Positions 41,059 through 54,328 are shown, counted from the stretch's first letter. The stretch: 64,000 bases of DNA from Symbiodinium natans (GCA_905221605.1 CAJNDS010000173.1:62001-126000); one strand, 5' to 3'. Program-made: numbers and translations. The notes: a model not told the origin generated them from the letters alone.

Positions 41059-44000
41059 GGGACCAACGTGGCAAGGGTGGACGTGCCTCTGAGAGCACGG
41101 TCTGTTTGGCCAAATGGCGGCTGTTCTTAGATTCGCTGAAAGTGTCTGGGACGCCTTGGGCCTCCTTTTGCCTGCCCCTGTCTCACAGGTCGCACATCAA
41201 ACTGTGGGCAGCTTTGAGGTTTTCACTGCATTCACGACGGCGGTGGATTACACGGTAGTCCCTTATGATGGGCATAGATGGGCATGGGGTTTGGGCTCAG
41301 AGAGTCGAGCTTCGGGATGAAGGACGTGTGGTTTGAGGCCTGAGGGCCGATGGAGTTTAAATAGGCCCCAGGGATTTTCCAGCCAATCCATCAGTCGATA
41401 AACCGAGATCGAAATGGCCTCAGGCCTGTCCAGAACATCAAAGCTTTACACGCCAATGCGGCCACACAGCAGAGACTTAAATCATCGGCCAGCAAGAAGA
41501 ACATGGCTCCCTCAACTCAGCCGTGTTAGCCTCGGCAACGAAAAATCACCACCTGAAGCTATCTGAAGATCAGTCACTGAGAGATGCGAATTCAAAAGCT
41601 CTGTCACCGAAAGATTCGTCACCAAACGCTGCACATTGAAGCGCCATCACAGACATACATATCAATGTAAGATGCATCATCGAAAGCTCGTCACCGAAAG
41701 ACTCTTGAGGAAAGAATTATAGCTAGTAGCCTCTGCATCTCAAGTCCTCCCTACAGAAGAATTAGAATCTGTGACTCATCCCTCTGCCTGTGCGTTGCAA
41801 AACGGGGTAGTTTTGGAAGGCCGCTGGAAGATCTTTGACGCAAGCCAGAAAGCAGCGCCCCAAAGAATTGTCAACAGAGTCAACACAGTCAACGTGCAAC
41901 GCGACTATCCACAGGCGCCAGTCCCCAAGCATCCCAAGCCTTAGACTCCTTCAAGACTCCTTCAAAGCGTCTTGAATGTGAGAAGTGTCGTGAAACGTTG
42001 AGCAGGTGCCAGTCAGCTTTAAGTTGCCTACGTGGGCCCTTGGCAGTGCTTTGGTTGTGGGATGCTGCTGTTGTACGTGTCTTGGTCGCAGTGTTTTTTC
42101 GTTTTTTCGAATGCGGCTTGTTTCCTACCTTGTGTGTTTCAAAGATTGCCTCCAGGTTGCTCGGCATATTCCTCTCATTCCGCTGCCTTCGCATGATCGC
42201 GAGGGCGCTACCGCCCGAGCCTTTCTCTGGCAAGAGGCACCTGACTGGAATGCATGACATTGAGGCCCGACCAATGTGATGCCTAAGCTCCTACCTGAAC
42301 TCCTCCGTATCCCTCACTGCCGACCCTTTGTTGACCGCATAATTGTCACATTCAATTTTGCTTTTGTGCTTTGGAGGCTTCCTACACTGTTCAGCCATCT
42401 CCTCAGATGAATTGTCATCAACTGTCAGGTTGCATGACCTATCAAACAAAGCCGCAGCAAGACACGCCAAGCATGTCCTGGCTTGTATATGGCAAGGCCT
42501 GCCATACGGCCGCAGAAGTCAAGAAGACGCACAGGCAGGATCGGCATGATCGGCCGACATTGGCTTTGACAATGCGATATCCCCCGTAAGCTCTTAACAG
42601 CCGAGTTGACTTCAATGACGCGGAACCGGGCTTTCTGCGCCGTTTGAGCACGCGCCGTACTGCCTCCATGGCCACCGACACGCCGCTCGCATCCGCTTCT
42701 ATCCGCTCGTGTTTTGGTGTAGTGCCAGAGGTGCCCCACGCATGGCTGAAAGCATTCGCTGAGCTTAGGAAGTCGGAGGAAACGGACATGGCGGATACCA
42801 AAACGCATGTTGTTTGGATCCCCGTCAGTGTCTGCATGCTCATGCAGTGACATGCAAGAGGCGTTCGGGTAGTAATTGCCAGTGACCAGTAACACCATGT
42901 CAGCATCTGGCGACCAAGGGATGTGGATATGACGCAGCTTACTACCATGTTTCCGCAGACAACTTCAAGCGAAAGGCAGGATGCTGATGGGCGACGTGTT
43001 CTGATCGTCTGTTTGCATGGCTGTCAGTCAGGATTTGGGGACCCAGCTGTTAAAATCAGACGTGGCTTCCTGACCAGGCAATCCAGCCTACGAGATACAT
43101 CCAGTCCGAAGCGTAGCAACTCACGTGGCGTTTACCAAGACTCGTTTCTTGCAGCTGACTTGGAAGCGAATATGCCGCCTGCTTTGGAATGGTATGTCTT
43201 TCAGATGCCATGGGCAATTCCAGCAAGGGCTCAGTAGAAGGCTTCTGCGAAAAGGCGTCTGCGTGTGAAGATGCCTTTGAAGCTGAGGCAAGGGTCACAT
43301 GAGCCACGTGGAGCCTCCCAGTCACCCTCCGGAGAAGCAGTCTCGAGACAACGCTCGGGCACGCTGCTCGATCGGATGGACCTGGTGGGTCCGACGCAGA
43401 CGGATGTCACCTTGGAGTGGTCAAAGTTGTGATGTTCTGAGACCTTATCTCGGTGCAACTGCCGGCATATCTCGATATACTTCGGTAATACTTCGACATG
43501 AAGAGAGAGGCAGAGTTCTCTCACTGAAGTTTCACGCTGCCAAGATTTACAAGTAAGATGAGTTGGTGTTTAAAATGCTATGGTTATCGTTAGGGTCGCT
43601 AGTTTCGGTGAACACGAACACGAGCAGCTTCCAGAGTTTGACACTTTGAGATGGGCTAACGCGGCTGGCGCGGCTGGCGCGGCTAGCTCTTTTGGACAAA
43701 AGTGCTTCATGGTGTGGTGGTATCAAGGAACCGAGCGGCAGAAGTGTGCCCTGCTATGCTTCAAGGGCAAGGGCGTAGCACCTTTGCTGTAGTCAAGAAA
43801 CGTAGACCTTTGCGCTTCCAATGTACAGGCTCAGTGGCGCTGAAATTGGACTGGTCTCCAGCCTTGTTCTCCAGTGCCGCTGGCAGAAGCGTGCCAAACA
43901 ATGCGTTACATGCCGTTATGATCCGTTCTGTGCTTATTGCATCGCACTCACGAGCAGTGTGCATGCGGCACGTGCGGTCTTGCCGCAGTCCTGGCTTTAA

Positions 44001-47000
44001 AGGCCGTGGGATGCATATGGGCCTGAACTGTCTAGATGCAAGCCCTCACGTGATCTGAGCATGCTGGGTTTGTAGGATCTTGTAGGAATCTGGGCAAGCA
44101 TGGGTAAGCATGCTCTGAAGTTCCTGTGGGCCTTGCTTTTCCGATTTCGGCCCGTGGCGGTAGCGTGTGATATTGAGGCTTCTCCTGGCCATTTTATTTA
44201 AACTCAGGCAGTGAAGCATTGTTTGGTTCTCTCTGGATGCCGTTCCCATGCCAAGCATGCGGCGACGAGAGCTTGTGAGGGCATAACTGTGTGCAAATAA
44301 TGTGTCCGCATGTGTCCTAGACTGCGCAGCATTCATGCAATCTGAGTCACCACAACCAAGATCATGTAAGGCAACCACCAACGCCTTGAGAAATGTTTTG
44401 TCACTGAACTGAGGGACCGGAGACCGTCACAGGGTCAGGAGCCAAAACTGTTGCTTTCCTGCGATGTGGCAACTTCTGGGTAACCTTCCACACCAAAGCC
44501 GCCTTATCTTCCTCAGGCGTCTCTCTTTGTGACATGCCGTGTTGATCTGTGCTCCTTGCTGCTGAAGGCAATCCTCATCCGCCGTTGCTTCAGGATCCCT
44601 TCAGACCAGGCCCAGGGACATCAGAGGGACCCCATCAAACGATCGCTGCAGTGGTGCCAGGGCTGCAACCAGATGAACGACTCGAGAAGCCGAGCGATAT
44701 CGTCAGAGTTGGATGGTTGTTTGTGCATGGCCAGGATTTTTGGGTGATCGGCCCATTTGGTGGCCATTCCTGCCTGTTTCTTCCCACCGCCTGTTTCTGC
44801 ACACTGGGCAGTAGATCTCTACATAGACTGCTTTGTTCAGTTTGTTCAGCCAACACCATAGCCAACACCAGCTAAAACGATGACAACACTTTCATCAAAC
44901 CTGGCTAGCACCGGTGGAAAACTTGACACTGTGCCACATCAGATAACTTTGGCATGGTGGCAGAGGCACCGCAAAGGAAGGGCGAAAGAACACTCCGACC
45001 CGCGACGTTCTTCAAATTTTGCCAACCGGCCCACAAAGTCGCAGGGTGGAGAGAGACACACTTGTGTGCTCTTCAACCTGTGGCATGCGGCACGAAACGG
45101 GACACGAGCGCCGTCGTTCACGGTCTTGCATGGTGGTGTCGACCCACCGGTTTTAGGCGGATTGGCTGCCTCCGACGCACGGCATTTTTGAAATGAGAAG
45201 CTGCGGGCTATAACAGAACAAAATGGAGCTCAGCGCTGTTGCAGTGCAAGCTTTGAACAGCGACTAGGCCAACGGTTTGACCGCAGTACTTATCTTGCCA
45301 GGATGCCAGAAGGAGGTCTACTTGGGCCGCGGCATCCTGCTTGGGGACAGGCTCTTTTGGCTCTTGATCTGTTTGAATTCTCTTCTTCGCCTTGTGCTGC
45401 CACAACAAAAAAACAGGTGGCTCCAGGCAGATCTGGAGGGATGATGCCAAGGTGCTGCGTATGGTATTGGAGTTTTCTTGTCTCTTGTGTTTATCATCCT
45501 TCTCTTCAAATGGGGCTATTGCGAGTTTTTCTCGGGGTTACTGGCGGTAGCGGGAGTGTAGCGTCTTTACAGTTTCTGCTGCGGGGGGTGGTGGTGGAGT
45601 ACGGGTAGGTGACTGAGATGCTTCCTGGATATTTTCGGACACGAGACAGCCCGAAAAAAACCCTTGAAACAATCTTGGGGGCCGTGTTGGACAGCATAGG
45701 CTGATCGTTACGTCCCAAGCTTCTCTGCGATGACTCCCTAGCAGAACCAGGGCCATGGACTAAACCAGGGCATCAGACGATTCACGGTGGAGGGGGGGGG
45801 GCGGATGAAGCAGCGCGCAGTAGACCAAACCAGAGCAACGGTGGAATGGGGTGTGGATGAAAAGTGAATTGCAGCATGCTCAGTACGCCAGGTTTGACCC
45901 TATCGGCCCTGGTGACCCAGATCCGGATCACTTTGTGTGCGAAGCTAAGATTGCCCGGACCTGGAAGAGGTCTTTTGGGACTGCGACCGAGGCTTTGCAT
46001 CCTGTGGGCATTAGGCGTATAGTGTGTGCGGGGCAGGACAAAAGCTGAGAGGAGAACTCGCCCCAACTACTGCGGCTTGACTAAGGCCAGGGGGACTCCC
46101 AGGAAATCCAGGAGGCTCTGAAAGCTGTGAAACATCCAGTAAGCTTGCATGTGTTGGAGGCATGCCACAGGAACGTTCCGCAATCTTCCCGTTTCTCTCC
46201 TGTCAAGGGCTGCCTACCTTCCACGGTGGACGACCTGGCAGAGGATCGGGGCTTGCTGCTGTCGCATGTTGTGCTAGACTTTCCTTGAGGCGCACTCCAT
46301 GAGTGACGCAGACGTTTTTGCTGGAGCAGGGACACCCTGCATCCAGCCGCTGCCTCGAGACCTGAAGTTGCTGTCTGAAGGATCTGGGATGGATCCCGAC
46401 GGCATCTTCTTCATGTGAGACTGAGCAACGCAACTGCTACTGTGGGCGTTCCAGGGCAGCGCGCGTGCTCTGATCCTTAGGGCCTTAGGAGCAAGGTGCC
46501 TCCCGGCGTACAGCATGCCTGCTTATGGCACAAACATCTTTCCGTATGTGCTTCTCCCACAGTTTCTATGTGCGGTCACCTAGTGTGTCACAGGGTTACT
46601 GACCACAACTTGCATATGATGGGACACGGCTGTTTGGCTTGCAGCTGTCTATTTCTGTACATCATTTTGCGTATTAGTTATGGCCTGCACCTGAGATGAC
46701 AGCTGGCATTGATATGCGTTGATGATGCTTCTATGTCTACGTGCAGTGAGGTCGAGCCCTGACTGCCTGCCCATCTTTAGGCACGGCGGGAGTATGCGGA
46801 AGCTTAGAGGGTCAGCATTGTGGGCCCGTACTGATTGTTTCGTTCTGTTTCGGTTTCGTCTCTGCGACAGCTGAATCAAAGCCGGGCCGGTAGTGACTGG
46901 AAGTGCAGTGAGCCAGGACCTGGCAGTGAATGGAGAGCACAGCAAGCTCTCTGCGGCGGACTTACCCCAACTGTAGACTGTAGGCGACCCGCAAAGTCAG

Positions 47001-47148
47001 AGACGATATCCTGAGGAAAAGGCTCACCTATGCCCGACAGACTGTGGAAGCAGCCAAATTCACCACGCTGCTGAAGCAGGAAGACGGCTCTGAGGGAGTC
47101 TAGGATTGCACAGCACATGGAGGGGAGGTGTTCTCACCCCTTTGCAAG

Positions 47149-49500
47149 GAGACGTTGACATTTGAAGAAGTTGACTTCTCCCAGTGTGGTCTCACATCTG
47201 ACACCGTTAAAGTGGTGCCTGGCTTAGTAGCGCACGTATGGTGCAACACGCCATGCCATGCCATGACACGGCATGATCGGCGAACGCATCTGAGGTGCTT
47301 GAAATATGCAAGCGATGCCCAAAGCTGAGAATACTCAAGTCCGCCCGGCTTTTTTCACAAGACCTTCTGATTCTGGGCCGACTGTTCTGGAGTCGGATGG
47401 GGGTATGTCAGTTTTGTGACTCTTGCTGTGCTTGCCTTTGGCACGGAAATGTGTCCACTCGCAGCTCGGACACGTGTTCCTTTTCGACTCAGACATCTTC
47501 ACGCTTGCATTCTGAAAGCTTGCTGCAACATGTCTGGGCTTCCAGGGCGAGTGCGAGAGGCTTGATCTTGTTTTTGGCACAGCCGTCATAGCCTCAAGAC
47601 AATTGCCGGCCGGAGGCTCCGGACACAGCAACCGTGAGACCCTACAAAGAGTGGCGAGAGACACGTAGCCCCTCAGAGAAACAAACAAGCTCTCCACCCA
47701 AAAGCCTGTACCGGCACGCGCTTTGTGCATACCGTGGCTGTGTTTGCAGAGGACATGACTGAAACCTTGGATGTCTTGAAGGCTTAAGGCTTGAGAATTT
47801 GGAGGGCTGAGAAAGGAGTCCTGAGAGGGACTGGTACCTGTGCCCAGCGACCCCCACGTAGAGTGGGTAAGGACATGTAAGGACTGCAGAGGCCGCAAGC
47901 CGGGAGAAGAAAGTCAGCAAACGGGGAAAACGGTGAATCCGGCAATGCGAGTGGGAAAACTGATTCCCCCAAAAATCGGAAAACTGACTGCCTGCAAACA
48001 AGCTTGCTGAAGACCTTGCTGAGAAAGTTCTACCTTTAAGGATTTCGGGTCGAAGCTGGACTGTGTGGTGTCCTTGTCCGTGGGGCTCTCCATGATCGCC
48101 GGGCGATTGCTAGAATGGCACGTTGGCAGCCAGAACAGATGGCACGCCAGACCTGCAGTGACTGAAATGAAATCTTGCCGCTGCTGCGTATCCAACTTCG
48201 CCAAGGTGGCAACGAACTCGCAAAGGGAATTGCAGGTGAAACTGTCAGCGTCCTTCGCCTCACCAAGTAGACTCCTCGAATCAGAAAGCCACGAACAGCC
48301 TCTGTCAAGACCTGATTCCCATATGGATCACGTGCTTCGGGGTTCAAACTTGCAGCTAAGTGAACTCCGGGGCTCTGGTTTATGTGGAGGCATTGACAGC
48401 TCAAGGGAGCTTGCTTGGTACTGTTTGGTGCTTGGTGCACTGATGTGGCTTTTGCTCATTGGCAGGCTTTTCAAAAACCAATTAGACGACAAAGGCGCCG
48501 AAAGTAAGGTGCTCAGGCAATCACAAGAATGAGAGTGACGTTTGTGATTCGACACAAGGCTGTTGTGTCGGGTACCAGTTTAGGCTTGTCGGAGCATTGG
48601 GAGCAGATGGAAACTTTGTGTAGTTCACGGGCCCGAATGCAAACTGTCCAAGGCCTTGCCGACTTGCTTAGCCAGAAACCTTCTATGGAGGCTGTCGACA
48701 TTCCGACTGTGTGACAGGGGGATCTTGCAATGAACCGTTTTGCTTGACTCAGGAGGTTCATCTGTCGCACAATCTTTTCACAGCTACTGGGTGCCGATGC
48801 CTAGTCGAAGCCTGTGTGGGGGCCCTGGCGTCCTGCGCTGAAACGTGTGGTGGCTGCAACTGCACTTGGAACTCCTGAAGGAGAAGGTTCGATCCGACAA
48901 AACGCAGCCTCTTTGGCTGCGACTTGGCCCGGGACTCGCTTGCCAGCCGTGCTACCCACTTCTGAGATTCTGTGCCGCACATACGGCATGTCGTGCTGAG
49001 AACAAAACAGCGTTGCGGATCCAGAGCCGGTCTGCGAAGAGCTGTCCAACATCTTTAGTGCTCGGGGCCTCAGCGTGTGCACGGCAGTGACAGTGGCTGA
49101 CTTCAACGTTGGGGGCTCCGTGGGGGCTCCATGTTGCTGATGTGGATGATGAGATGAGGTTTGCCGACGCTCCGACGAAGTCAGATGCACCGTCCGAGCT
49201 TGTGCGAACAAGAAGAAGGCCAGGGCATTCTGTCCAGCAAAATTGAATGTATCTTGGGCATATCTTGTGCTCTCAGGTGCACATCCCATTCTTCCATCTG
49301 CAAAGACAGGTTACAGCCTTTGTTTCAAGAGCAGAGCGCGAAGCACAGGCCTGGTCCCTCAGCGCCCTCTTCATGTGTCCTTGTGGTTACCGAAACCCTA
49401 AGAGCTCTCCACAACCCTCCCCACTGCCCTCATCATGTGGCCTTTGTCCCAGGCCCGGGAGGCAGCAGCTGCAAAAGCTCGTCCGGTGCTGGACCTACAG
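47149..49500 (+). CDS. Leucine-rich-repeat-like protein, ten short exons
   Basis: Exons chain in one frame: 47149-47214, 47295-47338, 48466-48503, 48653-48690, 48753 to about 48836, 48908-48926, 49001-49076, 49185-49218, 49277-49309, 49453-49500. The product reads TLTFEEVDFSQCGLTSDTVK, then VLEICKRCPKLRILKLFKNQ, LDDKGAESLADLLSQKPSME, EVHLSHNLFTATG, PLWLRLEQNSVADPEPVCEE, LSVCTVRACANKKKVHIPFF, HLQRQ and AREAAAAKARPVLDLQ. The L-x-x-L-x-L-F-x-N and E-V-H-L-S-H-N steps are those of ribonuclease-inhibitor-type LRRs. The later part is unidentified. Introns are GT-AG or GC-AG, mostly 58-108 bp, plus one of 1127 bp. Both ends are open: earlier exons probably lie upstream and later ones near the CA repeats. 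Likely a protein-interaction scaffold. Confidence 0.6.
47339..48465 (+). other. GT-AG intron, 1127 bp, in LRR-like gene
   Basis: Donor CTCAA|GTCCGC and acceptor GGCAG|GCTTTTC restore codons AAG-CTT-TTC and the LRR step K-L-F-K-N. Other introns of the gene are 47215-47294 (GT), 48504-48652 (GT), 48691-48752 (GC), 48927-49000 (GC), 49077-49184 (GT), 49219-49276 (GC) and 49310-49452 (GT). Confidence 0.6.
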
Positions 49501-49672
49501 GTGATCGTCCGGTGCTGCGTGGCACAGAGTGCGACAAAGCCGTAGCGATCCGTGGCGACAGCACCCAGGTGCCAATGCGCACCATCTCGGCACAGTCCAA
49601 TTCTACGCCAAAGGCGCGATCTGTTTGCATGTGCTTGACACTTGAGAGCACCTCGGCTGTCACATGACGCAT

Positions 49673-49677
49673 CACAT

Positions 49678-49720
<43 letters not shown>

Positions 49721-50849
49721 CCACGCACACGCCCACGCACACGCACACGCACACGCACACCCACGCACACCCGCGCACACCCACGCACACCCACGCACAC
49801 CCACCCCCCCACACCCACACCCCCACACCCACACCCCCACACCCACACCCCCACACCCACACCCCCACACCCACACCCCCACACCCACACCCCCACACCA
49901 CACCCCCCCACCCACACCCCCACACCCACACCCCACCCCCACACCCCCCCCCCCACACCCCCCACACCCCCCCACACCCACACCCCCCACACCCCACACC
50001 CCCCACCACCCCACACACCCACACACCCCACCCACCCACACCACCCACACACCCCACACACCCACACACCCCCCACACACCCACCACAACCCACACACCC
50101 ACAACACACCCACACACACCTCCCCACACCCACACACCCACACACCCACACACCCCCAACCCACACACACCACCCCACCCACACCCACAACACCCACACA
50201 CCCCACACCCCACCCCCACCCCCACACCCCCACACCCCCACACCCCACAACCCCCACCCCCCACACACACACACCCACACCCACACACCCACACCCACAG
50301 CCACAGCCACACCCACAGCCACACACACACCCACACACCACACCTACACACCACACCTACACACCACACCCACACACACCCACACACACCCACACACACC
50401 CACACACACCCACACACACCCACACACACCCACACACACCCACACACACCCACACACACCACACACACCCACACACACCCACACACACCCACACACACCC
50501 ACACACACCCACACACACCCACACACACCCACACACACCCCCACACACCCACACACACCCCCACACACCCACACACCCCACACACACACCCACACAACAC
50601 CCACACAACACCCACACAACACCACACCCACGCACCCACGCAGCAAGCACGCAAGCACGACCCTCACCCCCGCCCGCCAGCCCGCCCGCCCGCGCCACGC
50701 GAGCAAGCGAGCACGCGCGCACGCGCGCACACCCAAACCCACACCCACCCAACCCCCACCCCCACCCAACCCCCACGCCCCCGCAACGCCCAGCCCACGC
50801 CCACACCCACAACCCACCCCACCACCCACACGCACACGACACACACAAA

Positions 50850-50897
<48 letters not shown>

Positions 50898-50950
50898 GCG
50901 AGCGCGCGCGAGCGCGCACGCGCGCGCCGACGCCCGCACGCACAATCAAT
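49673..50950 (+). repeat. CA / CCCACA low-complexity region
   Basis: It starts with (CA)n at 49679-49718 and continues as variants of CACACCC and CCCACAC, including long stretches of ACACACCC with 10-bp period (50355-50580). It ends with (CA)n at 50845-50894 and a CG/CA alternating stretch at 50895-50945 (potential Z-DNA). Long ORFs of His/Thr/Pro or Val/Cys/Gly across it are artefacts. Confidence 0.9.
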
Positions 50951-51000
50951 TAATCAATGCCAATCAATCAAACAATCAATCAAACCACAATCAATCACAC

Positions 51001-51150
51001 ATACACACACACCAACGCACGCACACGCGCACAGAGAAATACAGACGCACGCCACGCACGCAGGCAGGCAGGCAGGCAGGCAGGCAGGCAAACAGAGCGG
51101 TGAGACAAGCCCACACCACAGATCAGACAGACAGGCCCACACACGCAACC

Positions 51151-51187
<37 letters not shown>

Positions 51188-51235
51188 GCGCGCCACACCC
51201 AAATCATCAACACATTACCCACACACACACACACC
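51001..51235 (+). repeat. Compound CA and GGCA microsatellite
   Basis: CA-rich sequence, then (GGCA)n at 51060-51090, then (CA)n around 51160-51235. The junction CACGCACGCAGGCAGG also occurs at 55327-55350. Confidence 0.85.
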
Positions 51236-51386
51236 CACCCCTAGGGTACATTGGAACCATGACAAGCTTTACAGAACACAGACAAGGAATACAGAACAGC
51301 GACAGGGATTTTACGGTCTCATGACTATTTGTACTGTAGTACTGATGCTATAATATGCTCTATTGACTGTTAGACGAAACGACTCT

Positions 51387-51450
51387 CGGGAGACCGGATT
51401 TCGGAGGTTTCGGAGCCTGAAAGCTTGAAAATCCGGTCTCCCGTATCTGA
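51387..51450 (+). repeat. Hairpin module, copy 1
   Basis: Arms CGGGAGACCGGATTT (from 51387) and AAATCCGGTCTCCCG (to 51443) around a loop with GGTTTCGGAGCCTGAAAGC. This is the outermost left copy, before the CTA arrays begin. Confidence 0.9.
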
Positions 51451-51466
51451 GGGGGGGGGTGAAACC

Positions 51467-51532
51467 TACGGGAGACCGGATTTGGGAGGTTTCGGAGCCT
51501 GAAAGCTTGAAAATCCGGTCTCCCGTATCTGA
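51467..51532 (+). repeat. Hairpin module, copy 2
   Basis: Arms TACGGGAGACCGGATTT and AAATCCGGTCTCCCGTA, a perfect 17-bp inverted repeat. Followed by GGGGGGGGTGA and then CTA repeats. Confidence 0.9.
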
Positions 51533-51541
51533 GGGGGGGGT

Positions 51542-51660
51542 GACTACTACTACTGCTACTACTGCTACTACTGCTACTTCTACTACTATTGCTACTACTA
51601 TTGCTACTACTATTGCTACTACTACTACTACTGCTACTACTACTACTACTACTACTGCTG

Positions 51661-51698
<38 letters not shown>

Positions 51699-51706
51699 GC
51701 TAAGTA
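51542..51706 (+). repeat. Imperfect CTA array 1
   Basis: CTACTACTG-type trinucleotide repeat closed by TGCTAAGTAGTAGTGG, which reverses the CTA run. Confidence 0.9.
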
Positions 51707-51724
51707 GTAGTGGGGGGTGAAACT

Positions 51725-51791
51725 TACGGGAGACCGGATTTGGGAGGTTTCGGAGCCTGAAAGCTTGAAAATCCGGTCTCCCGTATCTGAG
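51725..51791 (+). repeat. Hairpin module, copy 3
   Basis: Same arms and loop as copy 2, preceded by GGGGGGTGAAACT and followed by GAAGGGGGGACTACTA. Confidence 0.9.
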
Positions 51792-51798
51792 AAGGGGG

Positions 51799-52184
<386 letters not shown>

Positions 52185-52203
52185 AGTAGTGGGTGGGGAA
52201 ACT

Positions 52204-52270
52204 TACGGGAGACCGGATTTGGGAGGTTTCGGAGCCTGAAAGCTTGAAAATCCGGTCTCCCGGATCTGAG
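52204..52270 (+). repeat. Hairpin module, copy 4
   Basis: As copy 3, but the right arm ends CCCGGATCTGAG, shared with copy 5. Confidence 0.9.
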
Positions 52271-52283
52271 AAGGGGGTGACGG

Positions 52284-52622
<339 letters not shown>

Positions 52623-52647
52623 CTAAGTCGTAGTGGGGGGGGAAACT

Positions 52648-52713
52648 TACGGGAGACCGGATTTGGGAGGTTTCGGAGCCTGAAAGCTTGAAAATCCGGT
52701 CTCCCGGATCTGA
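52648..52713 (+). repeat. Hairpin module, copy 5
   Basis: Nearly identical to copy 4 including CCCGGATCTGAGAAGGGGGT, so the copy 4 / array / copy 5 segment looks like a local duplication. Confidence 0.9.
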
Positions 52714-52727
52714 GAAGGGGGTGACGG

Positions 52728-52803
<76 letters not shown>

Positions 52804-52840
52804 CACTACTACTACTATTATTACTACTACTACAACAACA

Positions 52841-52885
<45 letters not shown>
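52728..52885 (+). repeat. CTA array 4 (left of foldback element)
   Basis: CTA repeat with a few CAA and ATT units near 52820-52845, interrupted at its right end by the foldback element. Confidence 0.9.
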
Positions 52886-52886
<1 letters not shown>

Positions 52887-52891
52887 AGGAG

Positions 52892-53843
52892 AGTGAGTTT
52901 ACTTGACGGTATGGTTTTTCTTACTCGATGTGCTTAAACGCATGGGTTTTTGCTGGTTTTGCTGCTTTCTGGGGGGGGCGTCGTTTTTTTTTAATACTCA
53001 TGTATGAACTTGCTGACTTTTCGCGATGAATGTTCTACGACTTGCACCGAGTTTTCGCGCGGCTTGAGGTTCAGGGTGGAGGTGTCTCGCCTTCAGGGTT
53101 CAGCCTCATGAGGGCCTTCGATGTCCTATGAGGGCTTTGGGTTTCCCACGAGGGCCTTGCATTTCCTCTGAGGGCCTTGCGCGAATAAGTTGCTGATTAA
53201 AATTGGCTTTGGCTTGGCTTGGCTTGGGAGGGGGGGGGGGGGCTTGGGGCTGGTTGGGGGGGGGGGGGGGTGTTTGGGCTCGCGCAGGACTTTTGGGCTT
53301 TCACTTGAGGCTGTCGGGTTTTGGGTTTCGGGTTTTGGGTTTCGGGTTTTAGGTTTAGGCTTTTTGGCCTTGCTTTTTTTTGGGATGAGGTTTGGGGTAT
53401 CGGGTTCTGACTTCAGGCTTTTTGGGCATGCGTTTTTTTTGGGATGAGGTTTGGGGTATCGGGTTCTGACTTCAGGCTTTTTGGGCATGCGTTTTTTTTC
53501 GGATGAGGTTTGGGGTTTAGGGTTCTGGTTTGAGGGTTTTCGGGCTTGCATAAGCTTTGGGATTTCGGGTTCTCACTTGAGGGTTTAGGGTTTAGGGTTT
53601 ACGGTTTAGGGTTCAGGGTTTAGGCTTTAGGCTTTAGGCTTTAGGGTTAGGGTTTAGGGTTTAGGGTTTCGGGTTTCGGGTTTAGGGTTTAGGGTTTAGG
53701 GATGACACATCTGCCAAGCTTTCGGACAAACTCCAGAAAACGACGCCCCCCCCAGAAAGCATGCGCATTTTCCAGCAATGCCACGCCTGCCAGTGGTTTC
53801 GACTCTCTTGATGCAAAAAAACACACCGTCAACTAAACTCACT
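52892..53843. mobile_element. Foldback element with long inverted ends (~950 bp)
   Basis: Left end AGTGAGTTTACTTGACGGTA.. and the complement of the right end AGTGAGTTTAGTTGACGGTG.. pair closely. Pairing continues inside: CTTTCTGGGGGGGGCGTCG at 52965-52983 matches the complement of CGACGCCCCCCCCAGAAAG at 53741-53759. The inverted ends thus reach about 100 bp. The middle has TGAGGGCCTTG repeats (53107-53190), poly-G, paired GGGATGAGGTTTGGGGTATC copies and TTTAGGG variants (53540-53702). No ORF of interest. CTA repeats flank both sides, so it inserted into or arose within a CTA array. It is non-autonomous. Confidence 0.7.
53540..53702 (+). repeat. TTTAGGG-like tract inside foldback element
   Basis: TTTAGGG and TTTCGGG variants adjoining the right inverted end. 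Confidence 0.75.
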
Positions 53844-53848
53844 GCGCG

Positions 53849-53934
<86 letters not shown>

Positions 53935-54084
53935 GTACTACTAGTACTACTAGTACTACTAGTACTACTAGTACTACTAGTACTACTAGTACTACTAGTA
54001 CTACTAGTACTACTAGTACTACTAGTACTACTAGTACTACTAGTACTACTAGTACTACTAGTACTACTAGTACTACTAGTACTA

Positions 54085-54128
<44 letters not shown>

Positions 54129-54129
54129 T

Positions 54130-54177
<48 letters not shown>

Positions 54178-54221
54178 TTCTACTTCTACTTCTACTTCTA
54201 CTTCTACTTCTACTTCTACTT

Positions 54222-54276
<55 letters not shown>

Positions 54277-54328
54277 CACTACCACTACCACTACCACTAC
54301 CACTACCTTCTACTTCTACTTCTACAAG
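53849..54328 (+). repeat. CTA array 5 with CTAGTACTA, CTT and CCACTA sub-arrays
   Basis: CTA repeats (53849-53931), then a 9-bp unit CTAGTACTA repeated to 54083, then CTA again, TACTTC units (54170-54222), CTA, and CCACTA units (54273-54305). Each 9-bp unit contains the palindrome TACTAGTA. Confidence 0.9.

Larger units (their letters stand above)
38301..47148. other. No gene family recognised; likely intron/exon mosaic
   Basis: Many short ORFs and no clear domain. The most exon-like plus-strand pieces are 39730-39960 (WDFLGPHLASLIAQVAEGDG, LSWAREHETALYWAFARTLN), 40360-40500 (MMVFEATLMEELYSSDSMGS), 44549-44760 (PSDIVRVGWLFVHGQDFWVI), 45860-46000 (QYARFDPIGPGDPDPDHFVC) and 46918-46976 (DLAVNGEHSKLSAADLPQL). 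The last two or three may belong to the LRR-like gene starting at 47149, since they share its strand. Confidence 0.3.

Noticed and set aside
49398-51324. Very long ORFs of His/Thr/Pro or Val/Cys/Gly on both strands
   Set aside because: They are translations of CA and CCCACA repeats; open in all frames because the repeat lacks stops.
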